Positions 44,222 through 53,112 of a DNA stretch of 64,000 nt are shown here, piece after piece. Numbering within the stretch: the first letter of the stretch is position 1; each line of letters begins with the position of its first letter. Origin of the DNA: Desulfospira sp963664655 (GTDB lineage Bacteria; Desulfobacterota; Desulfobacteria; Desulfobacterales; Desulfobacteraceae); assembly GCA_963664655.2 (NCBI GenBank), contig OY761554.1, positions 4,960,001 to 5,024,000 of the forward strand. The letters are read 5' to 3'. The notes beneath the pieces were generated by a model. That model was not told the DNA's origin. It was given only the letters and a program-made list of their open reading frames with translations, and made no database searches. Made by a program: the position numbers and the translations under genes.

Positions 44222-45235
44222 TTATTTTTTTTCAGCCCGGACGGCCTCAAGTTCGTTCATGTATTGCTCGAGCAGTTCCGTGCGCCCGCTTTCCTTTCCC
44301 GCCCACCATTCCAGCGTGGGTTTCAAGGCGTCTTTCCATTGCTGGACTTCCCCGGCGGTCAGCTTGATAATCTGGGTCTTTGGATCGGTTTGGGCCATGT
44401 CGTACAACTCTTTGCCATGGTCGACAACGGCCTGCTGCCACATCAATCCAAGCTTGGGCCCGTTTTCGAGAATGGCTGACTGCGCCTTTTCAGGAAGGCT
44501 GTCAAACTTGGGCCGGTTCATGACCACAGCCAGGGGAAAGGTGCCCAGAGGGGCCACGGTATGGTATTTGGCCACATCGGCAACCCTGAAGGTAATGACG
44601 GCGCTGTCGTCATTAATGGTGCCTTCGATGACGCCGCGGCTTAAATTCTCAGCGGCCTGAACATATTGCATGGCCACGGGAACCGCGCCGAGGTTGTGAA
44701 GCACCTGGGCCCAGAAGTCATTTCCCGCCCGGATTTTGCGCCCTTTGATGTCCTCAGGCACCCGCACCGGGAAAGTAGTATGCAAATGAAACACATCGGT
44801 GGTGTAATGGGCAACGCAGATCAGGTCTCCCGTATATCCTTTGAGCAGCCCCTTGTCCAGCATGCGCTGGGAGGCAATGGTGGATTCAAACCCGTTTTCG
44901 GCAATCCCCGGCAGGGTGAACACCTCGTCCTGGGGGAACCGTCCCTGGACATAGGGCGGATTAAAATAGGTCAGATCGGCCACCCCATCAGCCACCAGTT
45001 TGGCCTGTACCCGTGAATCCCGGCCCAGGGTCCCGCCGGGATAGACCTGGATTTTCACGGTTCCTTGGGATGCTTTTTCAACAATTTCACACCAGGGCTC
45101 GTAGGCCTTTTTAACGGTTGGGGCCTGGGCGGAATCCACCACCGCAAATTTCAAGGTTACCGGATTGGCCAGCACTGACTGACCGATGAATAACGCAAAC
45201 ACTGCCAATAAAACTGAAAAACAACCCTTTTTCAT
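44222..45235 (-). CDS. TRAP transporter solute-binding protein (DctP)
   Basis: 337 residues with a signal peptide (MKKGCFSVLLAVFALFIGQS, cleavage near VLA). Typical DctP features: VQVYPGGTLGRDSRVQ-like segment (KIQVYPGGTLGRD), PEDIKGRKIRAG with the conserved Arg that binds the carboxylate, and the C-terminal helical EQYMNELEAVRAEKK. It captures the substrate in the periplasm. AAAAGGAGG precedes the ATG. The 140-bp gap before it holds a small AGCCC/GGGCT hairpin (45364-45376), the only sizeable gap inside the operon, so a secondary promoter or processing site is possible. Confidence 0.92.
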   Translation of the reverse strand: MKKGCFSVLLAVFALFIGQSVLANPVTLKFAVVDSAQAPTVKKAYEPWCEIVEKASQGTVKIQVYPGGTLGRDSRVQAKLVADGVADLTYFNPPYVQGRFPQDEVFTLPGIAENGFESTIASQRMLDKGLLKGYTGDLICVAHYTTDVFHLHTTFPVRVPEDIKGRKIRAGNDFWAQVLHNLGAVPVAMQYVQAAENLSRGVIEGTINDDSAVITFRVADVAKYHTVAPLGTFPLAVVMNRPKFDSLPEKAQSAILENGPKLGLMWQQAVVDHGKELYDMAQTDPKTQIIKLTAGEVQQWKDALKPTLEWWAGKESGRTELLEQYMNELEAVRAEKK

Positions 45236-45375
45236 GGAACCTCCTTTTAATTGAACCTGTTGTTGTTAATCCGATGTGTCCACCGGTTGAAAACACTATC
45301 ATTTATATCCCCTTTATCAAGGGGTGACGCCGGTTAATAACAGCGGTTTTTTCTATCGGTTTAGCCCCGGCGGGC

Positions 45376-46344
45376 TTATGCCTCCTTTTTTCGGGTGATC
45401 TGGTGAAACACTTTAAGCTGCATCAGCAGATGGGTATTAATGTCATTTCGAATTTCTTGAATATCCCTGCCGCTGTAATCATACCAGCCCTTTCCGGATT
45501 TAATGCCAAGCTCGCCGCGCCGTACTTTTTCCCGCAGGGATTCGGCGGCTTCCGTCCGGTTGCTCAATGTCTTGTAAATCAGGTCCGACACCCGCTCAGC
45601 CGTATCCAGCCCGATCACATCTTCGGCTTCCATGGGCCCAAGACAGGCCAGCCGGAACCCGTAGCTGGCCTTTAACACCGCATCCAGGTCCTCAGGGGTG
45701 ACAATGCCCTCATCCAGCAGATAATCCACCTCCCTTTCCACAGCCCCCTGGAGCCGGTTGACGATAAAGCCGGGGACCTCTTTGCGGACCAGTGCCGGGG
45801 TTTTACCGGCCCTGACCATTAAGGCCCTTGTCAGATCCAGTGTTTCCCTTGACGTTTGCTTTGCCCGGTGAATCTCAACCGCCGGAATGATATGGGCCGG
45901 GTTAAAATAGTGAAGCCCCACCACCCGCTGGGGGTTATTCACGCCATCGGCCATGGGGGTCATGGTTAAACTGCCGGTATTGCTGGCCAGGATTGCCTCT
46001 TTGGGGGCGGCGTTCCCCAGGCGGGCAAACAGCGCCTTCTTAAGATCAAGGACTTCAGGGATACTCTCCACCACGAACTGGCAGCCGCTGACCACCGTGT
46101 CCAGGTCTGCCAGCAGATGCGGTTTGATCCTTTCCAGGATATCAGGGATCTCATCTTTCAGAAGGCCGTGGGCCTCAAGCAATTCCAGGTTGGCCTGAAT
46201 CTGTGTATGGGCGCCATCCAGGGCGGATGCGGCCTGGTCAATCAACCGCACTGAAAACCCGGCCTGGGCAAACCCCTGGGCAATGCCGCTGCCCATGATA
46301 CCGGCACCGATGACCGCTATATCCGTTATGTCTTCAAGCTTCAT
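45376..46344 (-). CDS. 3-hydroxyacyl-CoA dehydrogenase-like / L-gulonate-dehydrogenase-like enzyme
   Basis: 322 residues. The N-terminal NAD fold has IAVIGAGIMGSGIAQGFAQA; the catalytic region VVGLHYFNPAHIIPAVEIH has the conserved His, and SNTGSL and VPGFIVNRLQ follow. Single-domain members of this family include 3-hydroxybutyryl-CoA dehydrogenases and lambda-crystallin/L-gulonate 3-dehydrogenases. The phrase KEVPGFIVNRLQGAVEREV and LACLGPMEAEDVIGLDT are nearer to the lambda-crystallin branch, which would fit sugar-acid catabolism; this is an inference. The gene lies 24 bases after the FAH gene. Confidence 0.85.
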   Translation of the reverse strand: MKLEDITDIAVIGAGIMGSGIAQGFAQAGFSVRLIDQAASALDGAHTQIQANLELLEAHGLLKDEIPDILERIKPHLLADLDTVVSGCQFVVESIPEVLDLKKALFARLGNAAPKEAILASNTGSLTMTPMADGVNNPQRVVGLHYFNPAHIIPAVEIHRAKQTSRETLDLTRALMVRAGKTPALVRKEVPGFIVNRLQGAVEREVDYLLDEGIVTPEDLDAVLKASYGFRLACLGPMEAEDVIGLDTAERVSDLIYKTLSNRTEAAESLREKVRRGELGIKSGKGWYDYSGRDIQEIRNDINTHLLMQLKVFHQITRKKEA

Positions 46345-46368
46345 TTTGCTTTTATGTCTCCATTATCC

Positions 46369-47364
46369 TTAGGGTTTGATCACCGTGTTGCGCAGAATGC
46401 CGATGCCTTCCACTTCGAGTTCTATGGTATCCCCGGGCTTGATCCATCGGTCCATTTCATCGCCGCATCCGTTCATGGGAGTGCCGGAGCCGATAAAATC
46501 ACCCGGATAAAGGGTTTCCGACTGTGAAATCCATTCGATGATCTGGGGGAACCGCCAGAACATGTCCGAGGTCCTGGCCGAGGACCAGACCTCGCCGTTG
46601 ATCCGGGCTTCCATTTTAATGTCCGAGACATCGAGCTCATCGGCCGTGACCATGCAGGGGCCCATGATATACCCGGTGGCCATATCCTTGCCTTTGCCCG
46701 GCCCAAGAAAGGTGCTGACGTCTTCGGTGAGGACGTCCCGGGCGCTGATATCATTGAAAATCGTATAACCGGCAATGTATTCGTGGGCTTTGTCTGCCGG
46801 GATATCCCTGCCCTGTTTGCCGATATAGATGCCAAATTCCAGTTCATAGTCCAGCTTGTTTGTAAAGGGCGGCCAGACCACGGGCTCATCCGGGCCGATC
46901 ACGTTGCCCGGATTGCCCTTGTAGTAGGACGGCCGCTGATACCAGACCGGGGGACTGGGTTTTCCGGTAATCTTTTCAAAATTTTTCATATGCCCTTCAA
47001 AACTCATGGTATCCCGGACCAAATGGGGTTTTGGCACCGGGGCATGAAGGGTGACCTGATCCGGGGAAAACACCACCTGCTCCCCCTGGGGGCCTGTAAT
47101 GTCCTGCCCGCCGGCCAGGTGTTTGCCGACATAGCCGGCTGTTTCATCGGCGGCATCCCTTGACAGCTGACCGCCCTTTAGAAATTCGAGCATGTCCGGG
47201 GGCAGCAGTCCTGCAGCAATCTCGTATGCCCGGCCTGTTTTCCGGGATCCGGACAGCAGACTGACATATCCCATATTCAGGTCAATGATCCGGTTGTTTG
47301 CCAGCATGCCCATGCGGATATGTTTGCCCGCCGGGGTCCGGAAGCTGAATGTGACAAGTTTCAT
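46369..47364 (-). CDS. Fumarylacetoacetate hydrolase (FAH) family protein
   Basis: 331 residues. The catalytic FAH fold is clear: LDYELEFGIYIGKQGRDI (metal-binding acidic residues), GYTIFNDISARDVL, GYIMGPCMVTADEL and LYPGDFIGSGTP. FAH relatives hydrolyse acylpyruvates or hydrate/decarboxylate 2-oxo-3-enoates; sugar-acid and aromatic pathways both use them. N-terminal domain also present, as in the longer FAH members. GAGAATGGATTT precedes the ATG. It is 30 bases after a 78-residue protein gene, at the front of the operon. Confidence 0.88.
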   Translation of the reverse strand: MKLVTFSFRTPAGKHIRMGMLANNRIIDLNMGYVSLLSGSRKTGRAYEIAAGLLPPDMLEFLKGGQLSRDAADETAGYVGKHLAGGQDITGPQGEQVVFSPDQVTLHAPVPKPHLVRDTMSFEGHMKNFEKITGKPSPPVWYQRPSYYKGNPGNVIGPDEPVVWPPFTNKLDYELEFGIYIGKQGRDIPADKAHEYIAGYTIFNDISARDVLTEDVSTFLGPGKGKDMATGYIMGPCMVTADELDVSDIKMEARINGEVWSSARTSDMFWRFPQIIEWISQSETLYPGDFIGSGTPMNGCGDEMDRWIKPGDTIELEVEGIGILRNTVIKP

Positions 47365-47394
47365 AAATCCATTCTCTTTATTTAGTTATGATTT

Positions 47395-47631
47395 TCATTT
47401 TAAAGGTTTTTGTTTGGAAAACGGTGAAGAACCGGTCTGGATCTCTTGTTGAAATCTGGCCATGCCCAGGGTTATCCGCTCTGCCTGGGCATCGGCCAGG
47501 CGGCCTTTTTTGACCGCATCGCCAAGGTAGTCTCCTAAAGTATCCATGATGAAAACACGATCCAGGCCGGCATAATCCAGGGCTAAGATCAGTTCTTTTA
47601 ACAAGTCTTGCGGTTCGATCGTCATAAGCAT
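47395..47631 (-). CDS. Small protein of unknown function, first gene of the TRAP operon
   Basis: 78 residues, helical-looking (DLLKELILALDYAGLDRVFI; GRLADAQAERITLGMARFQQ). I recognise no domain and no ribosome-binding site is obvious; start may be the ATG at 47631 or 47625. It is placed with the operon because it is the first open frame downstream of the three TTCTG half-sites and is 30 bases from the FAH gene. It could be a real small protein or only a leader. Confidence 0.45.
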   Translation of the reverse strand: MLMTIEPQDLLKELILALDYAGLDRVFIMDTLGDYLGDAVKKGRLADAQAERITLGMARFQQEIQTGSSPFSKQKPLK

Positions 47632-47694
47632 ATGGTCAAAATTAAAATTTAAAAAACAGGGTGCACGCCAGCACCATGTCCTGACAGTTTTCTA

Positions 47695-47721
47695 TTCTGT
47701 TTCTATTCTGTTGCTGTTCTG
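47695..47721. promoter_or_regulatory. Three TTCTG half-sites at 11-bp steps upstream of the TRAP operon
   Basis: TTCTG at 47695-47699, 47706-47710 and 47717-47721. The 11-bp step puts them on one face of the helix. TTCTG is also the half-site of the palindromes at 52874-52887 and 53386-53403. The last one is followed by CAAATAT, like the CATACA that follows in those. Position is 64-90 bases upstream of the first start codon. Confidence 0.5.
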
Positions 47722-48067
47722 CAAATATGATACCGGATTGAAATTAAAGCGCAGGATGAATGGTGAAAATATGGTACCGGTCACGGCAAAACAAAAATTT
47801 TGTCAATTATTTCAAGGAGGAAACATTTAAAATTTTTTATAACAGACCGGCTGAAAATTTATTTTTTGAAAAAAAGAGGTGGGATTTTCGTGATATTCTG
47901 AAGGCAGAAAAAAGAAATGACGATATTTGGTCACAGGAATGTTAACATACGGGCAGCGGCTCGTGACCATTTTAAACACCTGCACGTGATACAGACGTGT
48001 AAAGCAAAAGAAACCGGACCAATGCACCAGAAAAAAACGCCCCAGGGCCGGCACGGCATGATTGATA

Positions 48068-48104
48068 AAAGGGGGCCTTCAGATAACTCTTTTGGGCCCC
48101 CTTT
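48068..48104 (-). terminator. Intrinsic terminator of the ACD-ior operon
   Basis: Arms AAAGGGGGCC (48068-48077) and GGCCCCCTTT (48095-48104), followed on the minus strand by TTTTATC. It lies 17 bases past the ior stop codon. Confidence 0.8.
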
Positions 48105-48120
48105 GGTGAGGGGTTACGGG

Positions 48121-50634
48121 TTAGACAAGGCCAACCCCGGCGTTAAAGGCGGCAAAGTTGCTGTCCCATATGGCCGGTTTGGGGCTGACGTTTTTCAAGG
48201 CCTTGAGCCAGACCTCTTTGGGTACCGTATTGAACGGGGCAAGGGTGCTCAATGCCCCGAGCATGACCACGTTGGCGGTCTTGCCGGTGCTGTCCCCAAG
48301 GTCCATGGCTGTCTTTAAGACATCGGCCCGGACCACATCAAACCCCTTCAGGGCATTGTCAATGGCCTGGTCATCGGGGTAACCGGCCGGGTCCATGCCC
48401 TGGGGGACCACCTGGGTATTGGCCATGAGGACAGTGCCGCCGGGTTTGAGGCAGGAGATAAACCCGGGCCGCAGCACCTCGCTTTTTTCCATGACAATAA
48501 GGGCATCGGCCGTTCCGGGCAGGATCTGGGGACTGTAAACCTTGCCGCAGCCAAAGGTGGAGATGACCGGACCGCCCATCTGGGCCATGCCGTGGGTCTC
48601 GCCTTTAATCAGGTTCTGCTCGGCATAACCGGCCAGAAAGGCCATCTGGGCCAGAACCTTGCCGAAAAACAGGTTCCCCTGTCCCCCGACCCCGCGGATG
48701 GCAAGGCTGAGGCGGTCCGGGAGGCTTGAGGGGTCAATTTCCGGCAGATTGATTTCTTCAGGCGCTGCCTGGGCAGCCGGTCCGGCCGATGAGGCCATGG
48801 CGGACTTGGCCGCCTGGATCTCTTCGGGTGTGGCCACCCGGATGGCGCCGGCAGGGCACATCTGCAGGCAGGCCGGGGTGTTGGACACACAGCCGGAACA
48901 CAGGTTGTTCCAGACCGGGTGGTTGTTTTCATCATATTCAATGCCCGCACAGAAATTGCAGATCCCGCATTCTTTGCACTTGTCCGCATCCACAACCATT
49001 TTCTGGCCGTAAGCGGTCTTGGGCACCCGGCGGATGCAGGTTCCGTTAATGACAATGATAGTGAATTCCCCGCCTTCGGCTTTTTTCAAGGCATCCTTTA
49101 AGGCGGCCCGGATGGCCTTAAGGTCATAGGCGCCCACTTCAACCACACTTGCGCCCTCGCCCCGCAATGCATTGGCCAGGTTAAATTTATTTTCCTGCCC
49201 TTTATAATTGACCGGGGAGGCCGGGGAGTTCTGGCCGCCGGTCATGGCGGTCCACTCGTTGTCCAGAACCACCTTGACCCCCGGGCTGTTCCGGTAAATG
49301 GCGTTCCGGGTGGCATCCATGCCCGAATGGCATTCGGTGGAATCCCCGATGACGGAGATGCACTTTGCCGCTGATTCCGGCTTGGAGGCGACATAACCGG
49401 TCCGTTTGCTTTCGCTGGCACCCATGCCCACGCCCGTGTCCATGGCGTTGAGAAAATACAGCAGGGCATTGCAGCCGATATCCCCGAAAATGGCCTCAAG
49501 GGCTCCCCGGTTTTTCATTTTGGAAACCACCGCGCCAAACAGGGCATAGGGGCACCCCGCACAGATCATGGGGGGCCGGGGCACCGGGGCTGTGGATACG
49601 GCAACAGATTCGGTCTGATGGCCAAGAAAGTCTGCCACCAGGGCCGGCGTGTATTCGGTAAGGGTGCTCTGGAATGGCTTTCCAATGACTGAAAGCCCTG
49701 CCTGCATACAGGCTTCCTCAATAAAGCGGAACCCGTCCTCAACCACATAGACATCCCCGTCAATGCGGTCACAAAAAGACTTGATCAGGTTCATGGGCAG
49801 GGGATTGGTGAATGCCAGGGACAGAATGTCCAGGTCCGGTTCAAACCGCTCCCTGTACTCTTCCACAAAAAGGGTGTTGACCCCGTGGGTAATAACCCCT
49901 TTTTTGCCCGCCCCTTTGGTCCACTGGTTTAAGGGGGATTCTTCCACCATTTTGATCAGTCCCGGCACCCGTTCAGCCTGGATCCGGTCGTAACTGGCCC
50001 TGGCCATGACCGGCAGGCAGTTAAAGGCATGCAGGTCCCCCATTTTCACAGGATCACGGCGCTGCTCTGCCATGAGGGAGATCAATCCTTCACTGTGGCA
50101 CAGGATGCCTGAGGCCAGGATGACCGTGGAGGTGTTGAACTGCCTGGCAATTTTTACGGCAACGGCGGCGGCTTCGTGCATTTCCTGGTGGTTCCGGGGT
50201 TCAAATACCGGCATAAAGCAGCTTTTGAACAGATATTTGGGGTCAATAACATGCTGGGTGGAACTTGGGGTAAAATCCGAGGCCAAAAAATAGATCAGGG
50301 CGCCCCGTTCCTGGGTAAAACAGGATGCACTGGTCACGATATCCCCGGCCTGGAACAGTCCCGGGATTTTCATGGTGACCACACAGTCCCGGCCGGCCAG
50401 GGAGTGGCCGTGCCCCACGCCGGCAGCCACGGCTTCACTCACGGACCAGTTGGCCTCGATCAGGTCCTGAACCTGGGAAAGCCCCCGGTCCAGCACTTCG
50501 GTACTCGGCGTGCCCGGATACCCGTCAACCGCATGAATGCCGGCCCTGACACAGCCGACGGCAAAGGCGATATTGCCCTGGAGGACATGGGGTTTGCCGG
50601 GTTTGTCCGTACACATTTGTCTGATGGCGTTCAT
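48121..50634 (-). CDS. ior: Indolepyruvate:ferredoxin oxidoreductase, IorA-ferredoxin-IorB fusion
   Basis: 837 residues uniting both subunits. Residues about 15-200 are the pyrimidine-binding part (AVDGYPGTPSTEVLD). About 360-540: thiamine-diphosphate-binding IorA core (ICAGCPYALF; GDIGCNALLYFLN; SVIGDSTECHSGMDATRNAI). About 548-605: an eight-Cys Fe-S segment (CKECGICNFC and CSGC...CLQMCPAGAI; the first quartet lacks the usual CP). About 645-837: IorB-type gamma domain (RGVGGQGNLFFGKVLA, GETHGMAQMGGPVIST). Converts aryl-pyruvates plus CoA to aryl-acetyl-CoA and reduces ferredoxin. AAGGAG precedes the ATG. It is 40 bases after the ADP-forming acyl-CoA synthetase, which would turn the thioester into ATP. 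Confidence 0.93.
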   Translation of the reverse strand: MNAIRQMCTDKPGKPHVLQGNIAFAVGCVRAGIHAVDGYPGTPSTEVLDRGLSQVQDLIEANWSVSEAVAAGVGHGHSLAGRDCVVTMKIPGLFQAGDIVTSASCFTQERGALIYFLASDFTPSSTQHVIDPKYLFKSCFMPVFEPRNHQEMHEAAAVAVKIARQFNTSTVILASGILCHSEGLISLMAEQRRDPVKMGDLHAFNCLPVMARASYDRIQAERVPGLIKMVEESPLNQWTKGAGKKGVITHGVNTLFVEEYRERFEPDLDILSLAFTNPLPMNLIKSFCDRIDGDVYVVEDGFRFIEEACMQAGLSVIGKPFQSTLTEYTPALVADFLGHQTESVAVSTAPVPRPPMICAGCPYALFGAVVSKMKNRGALEAIFGDIGCNALLYFLNAMDTGVGMGASESKRTGYVASKPESAAKCISVIGDSTECHSGMDATRNAIYRNSPGVKVVLDNEWTAMTGGQNSPASPVNYKGQENKFNLANALRGEGASVVEVGAYDLKAIRAALKDALKKAEGGEFTIIVINGTCIRRVPKTAYGQKMVVDADKCKECGICNFCAGIEYDENNHPVWNNLCSGCVSNTPACLQMCPAGAIRVATPEEIQAAKSAMASSAGPAAQAAPEEINLPEIDPSSLPDRLSLAIRGVGGQGNLFFGKVLAQMAFLAGYAEQNLIKGETHGMAQMGGPVISTFGCGKVYSPQILPGTADALIVMEKSEVLRPGFISCLKPGGTVLMANTQVVPQGMDPAGYPDDQAIDNALKGFDVVRADVLKTAMDLGDSTGKTANVVMLGALSTLAPFNTVPKEVWLKALKNVSPKPAIWDSNFAAFNAGVGLV

Positions 50635-50674
50635 TGATATCTCCTTATTAAAATTAGATGTATAGTTTATATAT

Positions 50675-52756
50675 TTAAGTTAAAATCCTGGCATCTACGA
50701 CATAAAGGTTATCTTCCACCCCTTTGACCGGATTCAAATCCAGTTCCTTAATCACGGGAAAATCCGTTACCAGCCGTGCCGTGCGGACCAGGGTCATGGC
50801 CAGGGTGTCAATACAGACCCCGGGCTCTCCCCTCACCCCTTCAAGAATGGCATAGGAACGGATCTTTTGAATCATCTGCGTTGCCTCTTCCAGACTCAGC
50901 GGTGTTTCAGGGGTTGACAGGGCAAAGCTGACATCTTTGAGAACCTCGGCATGAATCCCCCCAAGGCCGAACATGATCAGCTGGCCGAATCCGGGATCGT
51001 TCACTGTGCCCATGATGATCTCAGGCCCGCTGACCATGGTCTGGAGCATCACCCCTCTGGCATCGGGGATGGCCATCAGTTCCTGCCAGGCCTTCACGGC
51101 TTTTTCCGGGGTATCAATATGGAGCCTGACACCGCCCACATCGGTTTTGTGCAGGGGGCCGTCCACCTTCATGGCCAGGGGAAAGCCCATGGCCTTGCAG
51201 GCAGGTTCCAGCTGATCTTCAGCGGCAATGACCTGCTGACCGGGAAGGGTAAAGCCGGCCGCCTTAAGCACCTGTTTGGTCAAATCAGATGGCAATGCCC
51301 CGGTCTGGCCGGACAGCAAGGGTTCCAATGCATCCCGGTCATAGCCGGGCAGGCCGGTTGTTTCATTCCAAAGCCGCGGCCGGTTGACGATCCTGCCAAA
51401 AGCCCTGCCTGCCGGCACCTCATCCAGAAAGTAAACCTTTCCCTGCCGGGCCCAGCCGTTTAGATAGTCCGCACAGGTGGTGGCCGAAGACAGAACCGGA
51501 AAAATGGGAATGGGACAGGTCTTTTTGGCCTCCTGAACGGCATCGTAAATCTGCCCGTTGTCGGACAGCCCTGAATTGCCGGACAGGAAAAAAGCCGCGT
51601 CCAGATTTCCGGCCTCTTTTTCACCGAGAATCTCAAACACGGATTTCAGCTGTTCGGCGGTCCGGCTGGGCAGGCAGTCAATGGGATTTTTAAGGGAGGC
51701 CTGGGGGGGCAGCACCTGTTCAAGGGCTTTAAGGGCGGAGGCAGAAAGCGCTGGAAGGCTGACCCCGTGCCGTTCAAGTTCGTCGGTGAGCATCACGCCG
51801 GGGCCGCCGGCATCGGTGATAATGCAGGCCCGGCTGCCTTTGGGAAGCCGGTTCATGGAGCTTAAGGCGCAGGCGGTTTCAATCAGGTCAATCTTTGAGG
51901 CCACCCGGATAATGCCGGCCTTGTCAAACAGGGCCTGGACCGTATGGTCGGCGGTGGCCATGGCCCCGGTATGGGAGGCAGCGGCCCTGGCCCCGGCCCG
52001 GGAAACACCGGATTTAATGCCGGCAAGGGTACACCCCTTTTGGATCAGGCTCCGGGCATGTCGCAGCAGCTTCAGGGGCTTGTTCACGGCTTCCATGTAT
52101 AGCAGGATGATTTTTGAACTGTCCGGCCCGTGGTTTTCATCAAGAAGTTCGAGCATGTCTTCCACCCCGAGCTGGATGGAATTGCCCATGTTGACCACAT
52201 GGCTGAACTTAAGCCCCCTGGTCTGGGCCTGTTCCATAAAATAGTCCACGGTGGCACCGGACCCGGAAACGAAATCAATGGTGCCGGGTGACAGATCCGG
52301 GAGGATACCGGCAAACTTGCCGGCATACACCGGGGTCAGAAACCCGGAGCAGTTGGGGCCGACAATGGCCATATCATGGGCTTTGGCCGTGTCAAGGATC
52401 TGTTGTTCCACGGCCTTTCCCTCGGGAGAGACTTCCCCGAACCCGGCGGTCAATATAATGGTGGCCCGGTTTCCTTTCCGGCCAAGGGCATCCACCGTGT
52501 CCAGTACAAAAGGGGCCGGAATGGCGATCAGGGCCAGGTCCGGGGCATGGGGAAGGGATTCAATATCGGCATAGGCCGGTTTATCCATAATCTGGGATTC
52601 TTTGGGATTGATTGGCCAGAGTTCTCCGTTATAGCCGCTGATCAGGATATTTTCAAACACCCGCCCCCCGGGTTTCAGACGGTTTTTGCTGGCGCCGATA
52701 ACGGCAATGCTTCTGGGTTGAAACAGATTCTTAAACATCTCATTGGTGTCCACCAT
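50675..52756 (-). CDS. ADP-forming acyl-CoA synthetase (alpha-beta fusion)
   Basis: 693 residues. N-terminal CoA-binding/Rossmann part begins FQPRSIAVIGASKNRLKPG; VGPNCSGFLTP follows; the phosphohistidine is in AAASHTGAMATADH (about residue 262). The C-terminal ATP-grasp part (about 470-690) has GFPLAMKVDGPLHKTDVGGV and GRMTVNDPGFG-like GTVNDPGFGQLIMFGLGG. Such enzymes release CoA from acyl-CoA while making ATP. Next to the 2-oxoacid oxidoreductase this gives substrate-level phosphorylation, as known in Pyrococcus-type amino-acid fermenters. The ATG at 52756 with AGGGGAG is preferred to the GTG before it. First gene of the operon, diverging from the B3/B4 gene. Confidence 0.92.
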   Translation of the reverse strand: MVDTNEMFKNLFQPRSIAVIGASKNRLKPGGRVFENILISGYNGELWPINPKESQIMDKPAYADIESLPHAPDLALIAIPAPFVLDTVDALGRKGNRATIILTAGFGEVSPEGKAVEQQILDTAKAHDMAIVGPNCSGFLTPVYAGKFAGILPDLSPGTIDFVSGSGATVDYFMEQAQTRGLKFSHVVNMGNSIQLGVEDMLELLDENHGPDSSKIILLYMEAVNKPLKLLRHARSLIQKGCTLAGIKSGVSRAGARAAASHTGAMATADHTVQALFDKAGIIRVASKIDLIETACALSSMNRLPKGSRACIITDAGGPGVMLTDELERHGVSLPALSASALKALEQVLPPQASLKNPIDCLPSRTAEQLKSVFEILGEKEAGNLDAAFFLSGNSGLSDNGQIYDAVQEAKKTCPIPIFPVLSSATTCADYLNGWARQGKVYFLDEVPAGRAFGRIVNRPRLWNETTGLPGYDRDALEPLLSGQTGALPSDLTKQVLKAAGFTLPGQQVIAAEDQLEPACKAMGFPLAMKVDGPLHKTDVGGVRLHIDTPEKAVKAWQELMAIPDARGVMLQTMVSGPEIIMGTVNDPGFGQLIMFGLGGIHAEVLKDVSFALSTPETPLSLEEATQMIQKIRSYAILEGVRGEPGVCIDTLAMTLVRTARLVTDFPVIKELDLNPVKGVEDNLYVVDARILT

Positions 52757-52873
52757 CACTACTCCCCTGGTATCAATTATTAAACTGTTCTAATCAACTG
52801 TCCTGATAAACTGTTCAACGGCCCCCCGGATTTGCGCCCCGGCTTCGGGCCGGCTGTATCGAATGGTTTATTT

Positions 52874-52887
52874 TTCTGCATACAGAA
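52874..52887. promoter_or_regulatory. Palindrome TTCTGCATACAGAA upstream of the acyl-CoA synthetase
   Basis: Perfect 5+4+5 inverted repeat. A TGTATT word follows after eight bases. The same 14 bases recur at 53388-53401 before the divergent unit. It is a candidate operator for the IclR regulator encoded at 54270. Confidence 0.6.
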
Positions 52888-53085
52888 CCTTTTTTTGTAT
52901 TCTGGAAAACACCCTAATATGGTTTATTGAAGCTTGTCAAGGTCTTTTTTTTGCTAAGAAACATCCTGTCTTCAGTGGGTTGGGAGGATGATGTATATTG
53001 TTGAGACGTGGGACTTGGGATATGGGGCAGCAAGGGGTTCTCAATGTATGGAATGCTTTTCTCCTTGCTCTGTCATCCTAAAATC

Positions 53086-53107
53086 GAGGGCTTCGCCCTC
53101 TTTTTTT
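53086..53107 (+). terminator. Terminator-like hairpin without an upstream gene
   Basis: GAGGGC-TTC-GCCCTC (53086-53100) followed by seven T's. No plus-strand gene precedes it, so it may be part of the repeat cluster. Confidence 0.55.
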
Positions 53108-53112
53108 ATATT

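Larger units (their letters stand above)
47632..48120. other. 489-bp gap between the two catabolic operons
   Basis: Contains the TTCTG half-sites, a GGTGC/GCACC hairpin (47660-47675) close to the operon start, the terminator of the ior operon (48068-48104), and a plus-strand AAGGAGG (47814-47820) with no convincing gene behind it. Base composition from 47760 to 47940 is AT-rich. No gene is supported here. Confidence 0.5.

Noticed and set aside
47655..47676. Sigma-54 promoter for the TRAP operon (minus strand TGGTGCTGGCGTGCA)
   Set aside because: The GG-GC spacing is 9, not the required 10, and the -12 element is poor. The sequence is better explained as a small hairpin.
47760..47945. 61-codon plus-strand frame between the catabolic operons
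   Set aside because: Starts with GTG in AT-rich sequence and has no ribosome-binding site at its start; its Lys/Asn/Phe-rich product looks like noise.
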